Of a DNA stretch of 64,000 nt, positions 1 to 10,901 are shown one piece after another. Below the pieces are notes generated by a model. The model did not search any database. It was not told the DNA's origin and worked only from the letters and a program-made list of their open reading frames with translations. The stretch comes from Doryteuthis pealeii (taxonomy: Eukaryota; Mollusca; Cephalopoda; Myopsida; Loliginidae). The stretch is taken from NCBI GenBank assembly GCA_023376005.1, contig CM042156.1, positions 45,798,909 to 45,862,908 of the forward strand, read 5' to 3'. The translations under genes were made by a program, and so were the position numbers. Each line of letters opens with the position of its first letter. Positions within the stretch are counted from its first letter, which is position 1.

Positions 1-50
1 AAAATTCCTTTTATAAATCAATTTTTAGTAGTAGGGAAGCTACGGAAGTG
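1..50. repeat. Fragment of a dispersed repeat also present near 34.3-35.0 kb
   Basis: The sequence around 'aatcaatttttagtagta' followed by 'gggaagct' reappears in the duplicated repeat near 34,350 and 34,830. Only the edge of the copy lies in this window, so its extent is unknown. Confidence 0.5.
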
Positions 51-64
51 TTTACTAATAAGAT

Positions 65-222
65 TATTTATATATATATATAGTGATCCACATATACCAT
101 GTTTCGACATATCACGTCTCCTCAGTGGGGCTAGACTTTGCAGACTACCTCCGGTCAGGATTGAAACCCACCGATTTATCATCAGTCAGAATTTCAACCA
201 CAGGACCGTCATCAGCACTTAC
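65..222 (-). mobile_element. Hammerhead-bearing tRNA-like SINE, diverged copy
   Basis: Read on the minus strand this is a diverged copy of the element at 52.6 kb. A degenerate tRNA-like head (about 150-212) is followed by a hammerhead-like segment (83-136), and the element ends in a (TA)n tail at 70-82. The core CTGAGGA (119-125) and GAAA are kept. Stem II keeps its 13-nt length with changed bases (GACGT paired with ATGTC, one G-U wobble). Stem I and the cleavage triplet (GTA here) have drifted, so I expect it to be inactive. Confidence 0.6.
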
Positions 223-339
223 AAGCGAATGAGACAATTTTTTCTCATTCGTCTTTCAAGCACCGACATTTTGTTTTTATCGATTAAATTTAAATTGTTA
301 TGAAACCCAGTTTCCTGTATGTTGTCCTTTGCTTAATAT

Positions 340-415
340 CTCTCTTGTTGTTGTTGTTGTTGTTGTTGTGTTGTTTCTTTCTTCTTCTTCTCTTCTTCTT
401 CTTCTTCTTCTTCTT
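340..415. repeat. (GTT)n/(CTT)n microsatellite
   Basis: Adjacent trinucleotide runs of GTT and then CTT with a few interruptions. Confidence 0.9.
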
Positions 416-593
416 CAAGACGTTCACAAATAAAAAGACTGAATTCTTCAAATTAGGAAAGTTAAGTTAATTAAACAGGCGATAAGCGACATATTGTTTC
501 TGACGTTTTGCCATTGGGCTAAACAGCTGGGCAGCTGGCGTGACGTCCACTTGCAAAACATGGTAGAGTCGATTACACAAGAGGCATACTACA

Positions 594-602
594 CAGAGAG
601 AC

Positions 603-688
<86 letters not shown>

Positions 689-925
689 ATGTGCATAATT
701 GAGTGTGCGTGGGTGAGATAGGAGTGTGTGTGTGTGTGTGTATGTGACAGAGAAAGTGTGCGTGAGAGAATCTGTCTTTCTGTGTGTGCGTGTCCGTAAA
801 AAAAGTGTGCATGAGAGTATCTGTGTGAGTGCGTACATGTGTGCGAAAAACACGTTCGTGCGTGAGAGAGAGAGAGAGAGAGAGAAGAGAGAAGAGAGAG
901 AGAGAGAGGGGGGAGAGAAAGACAT
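594..925. repeat. (GA)n and (GT)n microsatellite block
   Basis: Long GA runs (about 600-686 and 864-910) flank a GT-rich stretch (722-760). Predicted peptides here are Arg-Glu or Ser-Leu repeats and are not genes. Confidence 0.9.
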
Positions 926-1048
926 AAAAAGATGAATAGACTAGTTATTTCAAAATCAGAAAGATCTGAAAAAAAAATAACTTAGAATGAGTAAAAGTGA
1001 TTAAATACATTTAGAAAAAAAGAAACGAAAATTTGAAATTATATCAAA

Positions 1049-1245
1049 ACATCCGGCTCGGAACCACAAGGGTCCGGATTCAATACCGGCCCTCGCCAAT
1101 TCAGCGTATGAGTACCACAGACATCTGTGCGGTAAAGTTTGGAGCTGATGCACCTCAGACGTAAAAACGATCTCTCTGGTCTAGCGCTAGTCAAAAGGGG
1201 ATAGACTCCCTCGCCTTTTGGCTGATTCCAACTATAAACCACTCC
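1049..1245 (+). mobile_element. S1 tRNA-derived SINE, 5'-truncated
   Basis: This copy begins inside the tRNA-like head, keeps the B-box-like stretch 'ggattcaataccggcc', and then has the family body with 'ctagcgctagtcaaaagggg' and 'tagactccctcgc'. It matches copies at 4.2, 27.0, 31.6 and 52.3 kb. It is diverged, and I see no clear target duplication. Confidence 0.7.
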
Positions 1246-1446
1246 GCTATTCTCTCTTCCTAATTTTAGTGGATTGGTACGTTCGTTCGTTCGTTCATGT
1301 TAATGGCATATCAACCCTTGTGGGTTATTCAATGCCAAATCTTGTTTTTGTTTTATATATGATTTGTTTGACTTCATCTTTGTTGGTAAATTATTAGAAA
1401 TAATTGTTATGCTAGTTGGTCTTTATTCCTAATATATTCTATTTCA

Positions 1447-1447
<1 letters not shown>

Positions 1448-1506
<59 letters not shown>

Positions 1507-1587
1507 CACACACACCACACACACTCGCACGAACGTGTTTTCGCACACATGTACGCACTCACACACACATGCACAGTACACACACAC

Positions 1588-1625
<38 letters not shown>

Positions 1626-1688
1626 CAGAGACAAACAGACAGACAGAGACAGACAGACAGATCTCTCACACACACACTTTCTCTGTCA

Positions 1689-1729
<41 letters not shown>

Positions 1730-1730
1730 C
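1448..1730. repeat. Compound (CT)n-(CA)n-(GA)n microsatellite
   Basis: CT run at 1448-1503, mixed CA, GA run at 1590-1622, GACA-rich part, and CA run at 1690-1728. Overlapping peptides on both strands are translations of these repeats. Confidence 0.92.
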
Positions 1731-1939
1731 CTATCTCGCCCACGCACCCCCTCTTTTATGCACATAATGTCTGTGCACAGATGATTGCCTCTAACACGCA
1801 TGTTCTAAGAATTCCTTAATCTGACTTGATGATGATGATGATGGATGATGATGATGATGACAGTTCTCTTTGTTGGGGAAATTCAATATAAACTGAACTT
1901 GGATTAGTCAAAATAAATTAAATCGTGGGGAGTGCTCTT

Positions 1940-2480
1940 GTAAAGAAAGAAAGAAAGAAAGAAAAAAAAGAAAGAAAGAAAGAAAGAAAAAAGAAAGAAA
2001 AGAAAGAAAGAAAGAAAGAAATTATAATAATAAGAAAGATAAAAGTACAGGAATAAAAAGGGTGGGAAAATAAATACACGAATAAATGTATGTTACCCTA
2101 AAAAAAATGATAAAAAAAACAGGAACCAATAAAGATACATTCATTTTTTGAAAAAAAATTCAACTGAAGAATTTAGAATGAAGGAAGTTAAAAAAAGAAG
2201 AAAGAAAGAAAAAAGAATGAAAAAAATTATAAGGAGCAAAAAGAAAGATAAAATAACCGTCAGATTAGATGAAATGTATTAAAGTGTGGGGGTTAATAGT
2301 GGGCAGTCAACTTGGAAAGAAAGAAAGAAAGAAAGAAGAAAGAAACCATAAGGAGAAGAAAAAGAAAGATAAACGAACAGTCATAAAAAGAGTGGGAAAA
2401 TAAATGAAAAAATAAAGATAACAGTAAAATAAATAACAATTAAAAAGAAAGAAAGAAAGAAAGAAAGAAAGAAGAAATAG
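1940..2480. repeat. Interrupted (GAAA)n purine-rich tract
   Basis: GAAA runs at 1943-2020, 2310-2343 and 2440-2473 lie in A/G-rich, gene-free sequence. Confidence 0.85.
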
Positions 2481-2586
2481 AAATCACTAGAGACAAAAAC
2501 TTGCCGTTGAATTAAGAAAACTTTGCAATAAAAGCCAGAACTGATGGAAAGAACTAGCGTTTAAACCGTTCTATTCTTCGAATATG

Positions 2587-2860
2587 GGTAATTTTCACCT
2601 TTAGTTGGCTAAATTCCTAGTAAATAAGGAAATTAGAGTAACCTCCCTTGACTTTCACTTTGAAACAAGCCGGTAGCCATTTAGAAAGTCTCCGTGCGAA
2701 ATAAAAAAAATCTTAAAAACTTTTTTGAAAACAATACAACTGCATGCTTTAACACAAAAATATCATAAAATGTGTTCTTAATAACAATTAAGTTCATTTC
2801 AGATAATGCGCACGCACAATTTTATGCTAGGAATTTAGCCAACTAAAGGTGTAGATTACC
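2587..2860. mobile_element. MITE of about 274 bp with GGTAAT ends (copy 1)
   Basis: The ends are inverted repeats: GGTAATTTTCACC then TTTAGTTGGCTAAAT on the left, with the reverse complement ending in ATTACC on the right. The flanks share the 7-bp direct repeat CGAATAT (2579-2585 and 2861-2867). A second copy, in the opposite orientation and with its own TTGGCCT flanks, lies at 33,836-34,107. There is no coding capacity. The 7-8 bp duplication suggests hAT-type mobilisation (inference). Confidence 0.8.
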
Positions 2861-3200
2861 CGAATATACCTCCTCTGTTTCAAATAATTTTAAAGCAATG
2901 ATTAATAGTTAATGATTTATATAGAAATCAACAAAAATAAGTGGGATCTATTTGTTATATTCAAAATTAAATACTTGCCCCAGGCAGGCGCATATATTTG
3001 AAATTTTCCTTAAAAAAATTTAAACAAGTATTGATGACAGGAAAATATTCTTTTAAATTTTCTAAGCTGCTAAAACAATGAATGAAAAAAATATCTGACC
3101 GTTCTACCCCAAAATTATTTAATCGTTTTAAGGGTGGTGACTTGTCCCTTATCTCTTTTCAGTTTCTTTCTTTGTTCCACTTCCCTCCTGTGTCTCTTAT

Positions 3201-3205
<5 letters not shown>

Positions 3206-3247
<42 letters not shown>

Positions 3248-3430
3248 TCTCTCCCCCCTCTCTCTCTCTCGCCACCTTGCCTTTCTCTATTCTCATTCTA
3301 TCTTTTACCTTCTCTTCCCCTCCATGTCTTTCTTGTTTCTCTCTTACACATTCCCCCCTCTCTCTCACACACACACGCAAACCACATACACATACATACA
3401 CACACACATACACATACACACACACACACA

Positions 3431-3500
<70 letters not shown>
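3206..3500. repeat. (CT)n and (CA)n microsatellite block
   Basis: CT runs at 3206-3250 and 3432-3500 with a CA-rich stretch (3366-3431) between. The predicted 144- and 135-aa proteins are Ser-Leu-His-Thr repeats from this block and are rejected. Confidence 0.92.
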
Positions 3501-3503
<3 letters not shown>

Positions 3504-3654
3504 TTTTCTTCTGTAATTTTTACACTAATCTTTATCTATAAATTTGACATTTTGTCGTTTTAGTGTGGATAAAATGATTTTTGCTCCGAACTCGTTTTTC
3601 AAGGAAAGAAAGAGAAATGAAAAGAAAAAAGTGAAACATAAAGATGGGAGAGAG

Positions 3655-3836
3655 TGGTGAATGGTTTGGTTGGGTTTTATGGCATGTTAACTCTTGTTGG
3701 GTTATTTTATGCCGAAGACGTTTTGATTTATTCATTCTTGATGGGTATTCAATTTGTTTTATCTGAAAATAATTTTTTTAACTCATTTGTTGTATTTAAT
3801 CCATAGATGGAACCCTAACATGCACTACACAAATGC
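3655..3836 (-). repeat. S4 dispersed repeat, 3' part
   Basis: This reverse-complement copy of the S4 tail includes 'ggcatgttaactcttgttgg' and 'gaagacgttttgatttattc'. The complete copy is at 19,295-19,885. Confidence 0.65.
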
Positions 3837-3844
3837 AGGGAAAG

Positions 3845-4078
3845 TCACCGTGGCGAAGTGGCTAACGTGGTGGACCGCGACACCCTAGTAAGTGAGTTCA
3901 AACTCCAGGTGTGCTATTTCGTTTACTTTTGGATTAATTATCTAGAAAAAAGTATGAAAACTCTCATCCCTTTAGCTATGGGTTGAATAGTACTACTACT
4001 ATTCTAGTGCAAGGATGGTTTGGGCATTATATGACCCACGAAGGTTGATATGCCTTTATAGAAAGAAAACAAAACCAA
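3845..4078 (+). mobile_element. S3 tRNA-like SINE
   Basis: The head 'gtggcgaagtggctaacgtg' resembles an A box and 'gtgagttcaaactcc' a B box. The body has 'ctatgggttgaatagtac', and the 3' tail is 'acgaaggttgatatgcc'. The tail is shared with S4 (19.8 kb). Related copies lie at 7968, 24,030, 28,250, 42,918 and 55,315. Confidence 0.75.
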
Positions 4079-4192
4079 TGCATCTCTAGTTGTTTGCTTT
4101 ATTATATTTGTTTCTAACCAGGAAATGAAATCGACGACACGAGTTCAAGTACTGAACTAGACTGTTAAAGTTTCACTTTGTGTTAATAAAAA

Positions 4193-4440
4193 AGTAAAGT
4201 CGTCGGGGCGGCCTAGAGTCGGTATCAGCCAGTCAGCGAGGGAGTCTATCCCTTTTCAATAGCGCTAGACCAAGGAGATTGTTTTTGGCGTCTGAGGTGG
4301 AGCGCTACACCTACCATCAGCTCCTTACTTTACCGCACAGTTCCCTGTGCTATTCATACGCTGAGTTGACGAGGACCGGTATCGAACTAGGAACCTTGTG
4401 GTTTCTAGCCAAACGCTCTACCGACTGAGCTCTCCCGGCC
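4193..4440 (-). mobile_element. S1 tRNA-derived SINE, near full length
   Basis: On the minus strand the head reads 'gagctcagtcggtagagcg' (A box) and 'tagttcgataccgg' (B box). The family body follows and ends at 'ccgacgactttac'. This is one of the better preserved copies of the family. Confidence 0.8.
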
Positions 4441-4958
4441 CTGTATTGTGTTAATACTCTTGGGAAATACATGCCTTTCTTGGCTGAGAAGATAAAACTG
4501 TTGTATAGGATAAGCTACCTCCCCTCTATACCATAAAATAATGGTTGCGTCTATCTGATAAATAGAAAGAGAGAGGGACACAAAGAAAGGTGGAAAGGAA
4601 AGAAAAAAGCGAGTACACTGAAAATATGTTCCGGTTATTTTTGCTAAAATATGGAGCCATAACAGGCATGTTAAGAAACTGTCAACGCGCGGGAAAATGT
4701 CACATAGAAATGTCGTCTTCGTTTAGAGCAAGTGTGGAAAATGGCTGACCAGTCAAGAAAACTGTCATGAAGAAACTACAGTGTGAAAATTGAATGACAT
4801 CAACGCTTATAACTCGTGTCAAATTAAAGCATCGGCTTTACGGGTGACAGTCCAGGGGCCTTCATCAGTTGAAAGGCCTTTCAGAGCATTAAGTGGACAG
4901 TTATTTCCTTTCAAATGCTAAATCAAAGTAAAAGTACTTTGAATATATAGTATAAACG

Positions 4959-4962
<4 letters not shown>

Positions 4963-5003
<41 letters not shown>
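4963..5003. repeat. (TA)n microsatellite
   Basis: An uninterrupted AT run immediately before the R5 element start. Confidence 0.9.
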
Positions 5004-5010
<7 letters not shown>

Positions 5011-5011
<1 letters not shown>

Positions 5012-6283
5012 TAGCAAAAGTACCCGCTCCATGACCGGACAAAAAATTGGGAACACCAGAGAGTGAGAGAGAAGAAGAAAACAGGAGTAAGAGAGAAAAT
5101 AAGAGGGAGATGATCTATCAAATTTTTAAAAAATCACCGAGAATTTGTATGGTAGAATGTTTATTTATTTTAGGATTTTTTTTGCATATATTTAAGGTAT
5201 ATATATATTTTTTAATGCATTCCTAAACTTTATAAAATATTTGACGATAAACAAAGCTAAGAATTAGTGTATTCTAACATTCGTTTATTTTAAGAAAAGT
5301 CTCTTTTTTACTTTTTTGGAACAATTTTATTTTTTAAGTGAGCTTCCTTGCCTGTTGATTTTAGAAATGTATTAGTTTAATTCCTTTTTTACCGCATTAA
5401 AATGTAACAATAAAATGCTAAGAATTAAATACTTACAATTGTCCATATTACAATTTATTTTTTATTTTTTTGGTTCATAATAGTGTTGTTTTTTGTTTAG
5501 ATTTTTTTGTTTTTTTTCTAAAACTCTTTTCCGACAAATTTAAATTCAGTTCTTAATTCCTTCTTGGAGAAGTTTATCAGTTTAATTTATTTCCTTTTTC
5601 GACCCCTAAAAGTAACAAAGAAAGCAAAAAAGAAGCTAATAACTAAACATTACCCTATTTGTAGCGTATTAATTTAATATTCATTTCATGTATAGATTTT
5701 TTCAAAAACGGTTTGAGTTATACTGATTAAAAATGGACATATTTTATTCTAAGATGAAAGTATTAATAATTAAAAAAAGTTGAGTTAGTAATCGTTAAAT
5801 GTTTTCTTTTATTATTGTTATTTAATTCGCTGTAAAAAAAACAAACAATTCAATGGATAAAACTACATAAAAATTACATATTTAGAAAGATCATTGTATT
5901 TTCTTTCTAACCGAATAAACATTTCTAAGTTTGGACCGAGAATACGTGAGAAATTCCGAGCTGAAATGATTAGGGCACAAATTTGTCTATTTCACATTAT
6001 CAGCAGGCGGTGCCATGCGGTCATTTTAAATTACAGCTGATATAGGCAGCAGTCAGCTATTCTTTTTATATTAGCAGCAGCAGCAGCCATGCTACGTTTA
6101 TCGCAAATCATTTGATTTTTGTTTAATTAATTAATTATATCCCTTAATCAGTAGAAATCAATAACCAAATTTGGCGTGTTTCTTAGTTATAGGGATATTA
6201 AGGTATATGCAAGATTTCGAGTCTTCTCTTTTCTGAGTTATAAATCGACACGTACATACCAAACTGTCTTTAATATATATATA
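5011..6283 (+). mobile_element. R5 AT-rich non-autonomous element, copy 1
   Basis: The copy starts at 'ctagcaaaagtacccg', contains the small hairpin 'ccatgaccgg', and ends in 'cgacacgtacataccaaa' plus (TA)n. Copy 2 begins at once with the same start motif. I find no coding frame. The 'ctagcaaaagtacccg' start resembles ends of RTE-like or similar elements seen in invertebrates, but I cannot fix the class. Confidence 0.65.
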
Positions 6284-7700
6284 CTAGCAAAAGTACCCGG
6301 TCTATGACCGGACGAAAACATTTTTAGAAACACCAGAGAGTGTTCCTAAAAATGGTATGACATTAAAGTGCATCTAATGGTGAAATTCCAATTCTGGAGC
6401 TCTGGGAAGTGTGAAATATTCCTTCATTGCCATTTTAATCCAGAGTTGTAGTACCTGTTAGGAACCCATCTATGGGTTGGATAGAATAAAAAATGAGTTT
6501 TTATTAGAACGAAAATTATTCGTTTATTGGATATTTAATGTTAAACAAAGCTAACCGTTTGTGTATTATAATATTAGTTTATTTAGATATTAATAGCATC
6601 CCATTGTGGTGTAAGGGTTTGCAAGTTAGATACATTATTAATGAATAGCGATTTTAATACTCGCAAGATGCCCTTTGCTTTCGACCTTGTACCATATCCT
6701 ACCTGTGACGAACAGATTGGTTAAAGAAAATGAGGTCCCATTATTACGTAATAGTTAGCAAGCTAGTCTCGTAAATCCATTACTACTAAATAGTGAGTTC
6801 AATTTTTGCAGGATGTTACATACTTACGGAATTGTGTCTAATAATATTGTCATTCTTTAGCAGAATTAGTTTTATTTTTTACTGAAAAAAGTCCCGTATA
6901 GAAACTTATAAAAAATCTTCTGATATAATTATTCAGACATATTTATAGAAAAAAATCGTTTTTTATCTGATTTTTTTCTAAAACTTTTTCGTGCGTAAGA
7001 CAATTTTTAATTCAGTTTTTAATTGCTTGTTAAGTTAGAAATAAAATGTAACATTGCAATTTTTCGTTTTTCTTCCTTCAACAACGGATATATTTAATCA
7101 TATTTCATTCTAAGAAATATGGAAATAATAGTTTGTGGGTATACACTTTTATTTATATCTTTTTTTTAATCACTTTAATGATTTTTCTTCTAAAAACATT
7201 TTCGTGCGTACGACAATTTTAAATTCAGTTTCTATAATTGTTAATAACTAAACATTAACTTATTTGAAGGGAGAATATTTTGAATATAAATTTAAATTTG
7301 ATTCGCTGATCAAAAATGGATATATTTTATTTTAAGAAATATGAAAGTATTCGTAAAAAATATTGATGGAAAGGTTTTCATTTTTCTTTTTTACATTTAA
7401 AAAGTTTTAGTTCTCAAAACAATTGCACTCAACAATTATTAGCAGAAATACAGCAGACACTTTAAATGACTTGATTCTCCTGCTGCCATATCAGCAGAAG
7501 CAACTATGCGATAGTTTCCGAAAATCATTTGATTTTTGTTTGATTAATTAATTATATCCCTTAATTAGTAAAAATCAATAACTAAATTTGGTGTGTTTTT
7601 TAGTTAAAGGGATATTAATCTATATGCAAGATTTCGAATATGAGTGACTCCTCTTTTCTGTGTTATAGATTGACACGTACATACCAAAAACTTTCTGATA
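6284..7700 (+). mobile_element. R5 AT-rich non-autonomous element, copy 2
   Basis: It has the same start motif and 3' region as copy 1; 'aaatcatttgatttttgttt' and 'gacacgtacataccaaa' recur. An S6-like tRNA-related stretch sits inside at about 6,597-6,850. The arrangement is head to tail with copy 1. Confidence 0.65.
6597..6850 (+). mobile_element. S6 tRNA-like SINE, diverged
   Basis: 'gcatcccattgtggtgtaag' begins a tRNA-like head. A second part from about 6,730 ('gaggtcccattattacgtaa' and 'agctagtctcgtaaatcc') is a further diverged copy. Other members are at 35.8, 50.6, 54.2 and 57.3 kb. Confidence 0.45.
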
Positions 7701-7724
7701 TATACATACACACACACACACACT

Positions 7725-7759
<35 letters not shown>

Positions 7760-7895
7760 GCGTGTGTGTGTGTGTGTGTGTGTGTGATGAATGTTGCGAA
7801 AAAATGTTGGTTGTCCGATAAGCCTGACAAAAAATGATATTTCCCAACATTCACCACATATACCTACAAAAAAGCTTACGTAGACTCCATAACAA

Positions 7896-7966
<71 letters not shown>
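7700..7966. repeat. (CA)n-(TA)n-(GT)n and (TA)n microsatellites
   Basis: CA/TA/GT compound repeat at 7706-7784 and a long TA run at 7901-7966 that adjoins the S3 copy. Confidence 0.92.
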
Positions 7967-7967
<1 letters not shown>

Positions 7968-7972
<5 letters not shown>

Positions 7973-8165
7973 TGGCTAACGCGTTTGGCTGTGACATCGT
8001 AGTAATCGAGTTCGGACTCCAGTTTCGCTATGATTTCGGATTATTTCCTTGGGAAAGGTATGAATATCCCCATAGTACCACTTCTGTTCCTCTACAGGGA
8101 TGTATTTGGCATTAAATAACCCACGATTGTTGATATGCCATTAAACAAATAAAGCTAACCAAACC
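7968..8165 (+). mobile_element. S3 tRNA-like SINE
   Basis: It starts in a (TA)n run with 'gtagtggctaacgcgtttgg' and then 'gtaatcgagttcggactcc' (B-box-like). The body has 'tgggaaaggtatgaat', and the tail is 'ttgatatgccattaaacaaa'. Confidence 0.75.
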
Positions 8166-8175
8166 ATACACACAC

Positions 8176-8180
<5 letters not shown>

Positions 8181-8215
<35 letters not shown>

Positions 8216-8232
8216 GTGTGTGTGTGTGTGAT
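8181..8232. repeat. (TA)n-(GT)n microsatellite
   Basis: TA run followed by GT run between the S3 and S2 copies. Confidence 0.9.
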
Positions 8233-8239
8233 TTTTTAA

Positions 8240-8486
8240 AAAATTGAAAGAGATCACTAAGTAGGCCTGAGCCTATTCTAATAGTGACCACCCGGAGATT
8301 TAGAAGGTTTGAATTCAGAGTTTTCCTAGACTGCTTGTCTAACCAAGGTTAAAGAGCCCAGTTTGTCCTATTATTCATCCATAGCTGGAGGGGGAATAGT
8401 TAGATTTATACATTTCCCAAGAGTATTAACGTTATGTGAACTGAGGCTTAGCCCAGGAAATGAACTCGGGTCAAAGCGTCCATTTC

Positions 8487-8490
<4 letters not shown>
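8240..8490 (-). mobile_element. S2 SINE-like repeat
   Basis: On the minus strand the element runs from a 'cccgagttcatttcc' B-box-like stretch, through 'gggaaatgtataaatc', to 'ggaaaactctgaattcaaac' and a 'gtcactattagaataggct' end. Copies lie at 24.9, 29.8, 55.8 and 62.8 kb. This copy also shows the empty target site for the MITE at 23.4 kb. Confidence 0.65.

Positions 8491-8527
<37 letters not shown>
8491..8527. repeat. (GT)n microsatellite
   Basis: Uninterrupted GT run at the S2 edge. Confidence 0.92.
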
Positions 8528-8528
<1 letters not shown>

Positions 8529-8575
8529 TAAACATACCGCAATAAAAAAGAAACTCATATTTACATATATATTTT

Positions 8576-9030
8576 ATGACAGTTTGTGATATAAAATTAT
8601 TTTCAGAAAAAACGTACAATTCACTCACCACAGAACAATGGCGTCTGTCTCAACAGAATGTCCCTTCTCAACGATTGAGTCCAGTCTTCTTGGGTCTCAG
8701 TACATGTAGGCGTTACATATCTAGGTGTGAGGCTACGGTCTTTAACACTTTGAACAACATTGGTTCGCCTGTCACCCAAGTGCGAGTCGTTTTCCACTGC
8801 ACTTAATGACATCGTAAAAAAGAGATGCTAGTGAGTTCCTGTCCTCAAATGAACCCGTAGGTCTAATTTGAAGGGGTGACATTTGACCTGCAATTTGACC
8901 TGACAGTATAAAGCCCTTTCTATCCGAGGATGATAAAGTCATTGTTATGGCATTTCGCCTGCTGCGATTACATTGTCGGGTGGCCAGTCATGTCCGCTAA
9001 CTATTCAGGTCAGTTGAGACTTATAGTTAC
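8576..9030. other. No recognisable feature
   Basis: Moderately GC-balanced sequence with short open frames on both strands (76 and 63 aa). Neither peptide resembles a family I know. No repeat copy was noticed elsewhere in the window. Confidence 0.4.
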
Positions 9031-9039
9031 CACGTACCC

Positions 9040-9230
9040 CACGTATACGGGTTAGGAACAAGACCCTATTAATGTGGGACCACTCACGCACTGAACCGGG
9101 CAATAAACCCATCCTTGCCCCTTTAAATCGAGGGAGCATGTGTTGCCTGGGGGGGGGGGCTGGGATCAACGATATTAATTTATCTGTAGGTCCAGCGTTC
9201 GAAACTCGCTGGACCCCCGGCTTGACCGGA
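9040..9230 (+). repeat. S5 dispersed repeat (tRNA-like motif)
   Basis: It shares 'gcaataaacc' plus 'ttgcccctttaaatc' and the stretch 'gcgttcgaaactcgctgg' (B-box-like) with copies at 11,750-11,985 (+) and 14,925-15,110 (-). Confidence 0.6.
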
Positions 9231-9489
9231 AACCAGAGCGTTTTTGACAGTCTGATCGAGATGTCCAAATCGGCAAACTGTTCAAATTGGCAAACATCAG
9301 TGACTCTAGTTTCCATCGAACTATTGAACTTCAGAATATTAATAGAAATGTTTGTCGGTTAAGGAAAATCAACGATAATTCTGGTCAATGTTTTTAACTC
9401 TTTGCCTACTATAAGTCGCTCAGAGCGGATCACTCAACACACTCAAGCAGAGTACGAAAACTGATGGTTATTTCATTATAATTCAACAG

Positions 9490-9790
9490 AAGGATTGGAG
9501 TGGACGGTTGGATTTTACGGCATGTCAACCCTTGTAGGATCATTTTATACCGAAGACGTTTTGTTTTATTCATTCTTGATGGGTGCTCAATTTTTTTCGA
9601 ACTCAGTTTTTGGAAACTCAATTTGTTCTATTAGATGAGACCCATAGATGAGACCCTAACCGGTACTGCCTGTCCGGGTCAGAGTGGAACGGGGATTAAT
9701 GGCGATGAAGGGGTACTCCATATTCCCCGAGCTCCAGAACTAGAACTTTCGCATTAGTTGCAGTTTAATGTCATACCCAGAACAATTCAG
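9490..9790 (-). repeat. S4 dispersed repeat, 3' half
   Basis: The reverse-complement S4 copy has 'ttttacggcatgtcaaccc', 'ggtactgcctgtccgggtc' and 'ggcgatgaaggggtactcca'. Confidence 0.7.
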
Positions 9791-10011
9791 AAGAAGGACT
9801 CAAATTACATTAACAATATTTAAATAGAATAAGTTCTGAGGTGAATAGATAGTGAACTTTGAAATATCCCATTATGCACGGAAAAATAGCAAGAAAATTT
9901 AGTACAGCCGTGGGGTAAATTTGGAAGGCAAAGAGTTCATCATAATAATTGATAGATCTTCATCTAAAAAAATGAATTAATAGAAGATACATTCTTAACA
10001 CTCACCGCCAT

Positions 10012-10366
10012 CATCAAGTCGTGCCAGCAGCATAGATCTCCTAAACTCTTCTTTGCCACCCGTCTCTATCGGTCATCGCTCCTGGCAGGTCCTCTGCAGC
10101 AACATCCAATGTTCACATAGAGCTGTTCGGTGTAGTTTTGTGCCGGCCGAGCCACACTGATGTGTCCATAGGAGAACGTCTCTCATGAGCTCGTTCTTGC
10201 TTCTCCAGCAGTGGCCAGCATGTCACCCAGTGTACATGTTGATTGCAACGTCTTGTCAGGCGACTGACAGTCCTTCAATTCATTGCCTGTTTGTGAGCTC
10301 GTTCATGACTTTTCAGTCCCGCCAGAGACTTGCATAATTTAGAACAAATCTGGCACTCATAACGAT
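10012..10366 (-). pseudogene. RTE-like non-LTR retrotransposon 3' coding relic
   Basis: On the minus strand, broken frames give two recognisable pieces. First is a C2H2-like stretch (YECQICSKLCKSLAGLKSHE, 10,290-10,366). Then comes NYTEQL, followed after a frameshift by AEDLPGAMTDRDGWQRRV (about 10,040-10,150). The second piece matches the C-terminal tail found in RTE-like elements (a '..TY..QL..DTGC..EDLP.AM.DR..W..R' pattern) and resembles the relic at 58.5-58.8 kb. Stops and frameshifts make it dead. The order of the zinc finger and tail is odd, so two fragments may be juxtaposed. Confidence 0.6.
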
Positions 10367-10390
10367 CGGGGTTGATATATATATACTTAC

Positions 10391-10392
<2 letters not shown>

Positions 10393-10439
<47 letters not shown>

Positions 10440-10485
10440 CGTGTGTGTGTGTATGTATGTGTTTGTGTGTGTGTGTTTGTGTGTG
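10393..10485. repeat. (TA)n-(GT)n microsatellite
   Basis: TA run at 10,393-10,435 followed by an interrupted GT run. Confidence 0.9.
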
Positions 10486-10572
10486 TAATATGGGTACGAT
10501 AATTATAAGTAAACAATTCTCAATATCATTGATAGTGCATTTATATTGAAGTTAAGATAGCGTGGAAATAAC

Positions 10573-10573
<1 letters not shown>

Positions 10574-10634
<61 letters not shown>
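10574..10634. repeat. (CA)n-(TA)n microsatellite
   Basis: CA run followed by TA run. Confidence 0.92.
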
Positions 10635-10635
<1 letters not shown>

Positions 10636-10790
10636 GTGTTGAATATAATACGCTTAGAAATATGTACATTTGGACAGATTAAGGTAGTTCTGAACAGACA
10701 AATATACGAGACTTAAATGGATCATTACAGACGAAGAAACTAAAATATGAGTCTTTGTCGGCAGTGCGCACACACGTACATGTATGTGTA

Positions 10791-10796
<6 letters not shown>

Positions 10797-10826
<30 letters not shown>

Positions 10827-10901
10827 GGTCAAATGAAAAATACTAAAAAAGCGGGTGGAGAAAGTATGGGTGAATAAGTGCAGAGAAGAAGAGAAAGAAA
10901 T

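Noticed and set aside
467..935. Long open frames of Ser-Leu, Arg-Glu or Cys-Val repeats (also near 1.4-1.8, 3.1-3.5, 26.1, 32.0, 33.3, 53.8 and 56.5 kb)
   Set aside because: They are translations of CT/GA/GT microsatellites in several frames and both strands, with no non-repeat domain.
4400..4440. Possible true tRNA gene at SINE heads (also 27,180-27,214 and 31,800-31,835)
   Set aside because: Acceptor and anticodon stems do not close; the sequences continue into the S1 SINE body.
4790..4905. Minus-strand CTGATGA near 4,862 followed by GTAAA, considered as a hammerhead
   Set aside because: The second core segment is GTAAA rather than GAAA, the spacing is long, and stem I pairs only after skipping bases.
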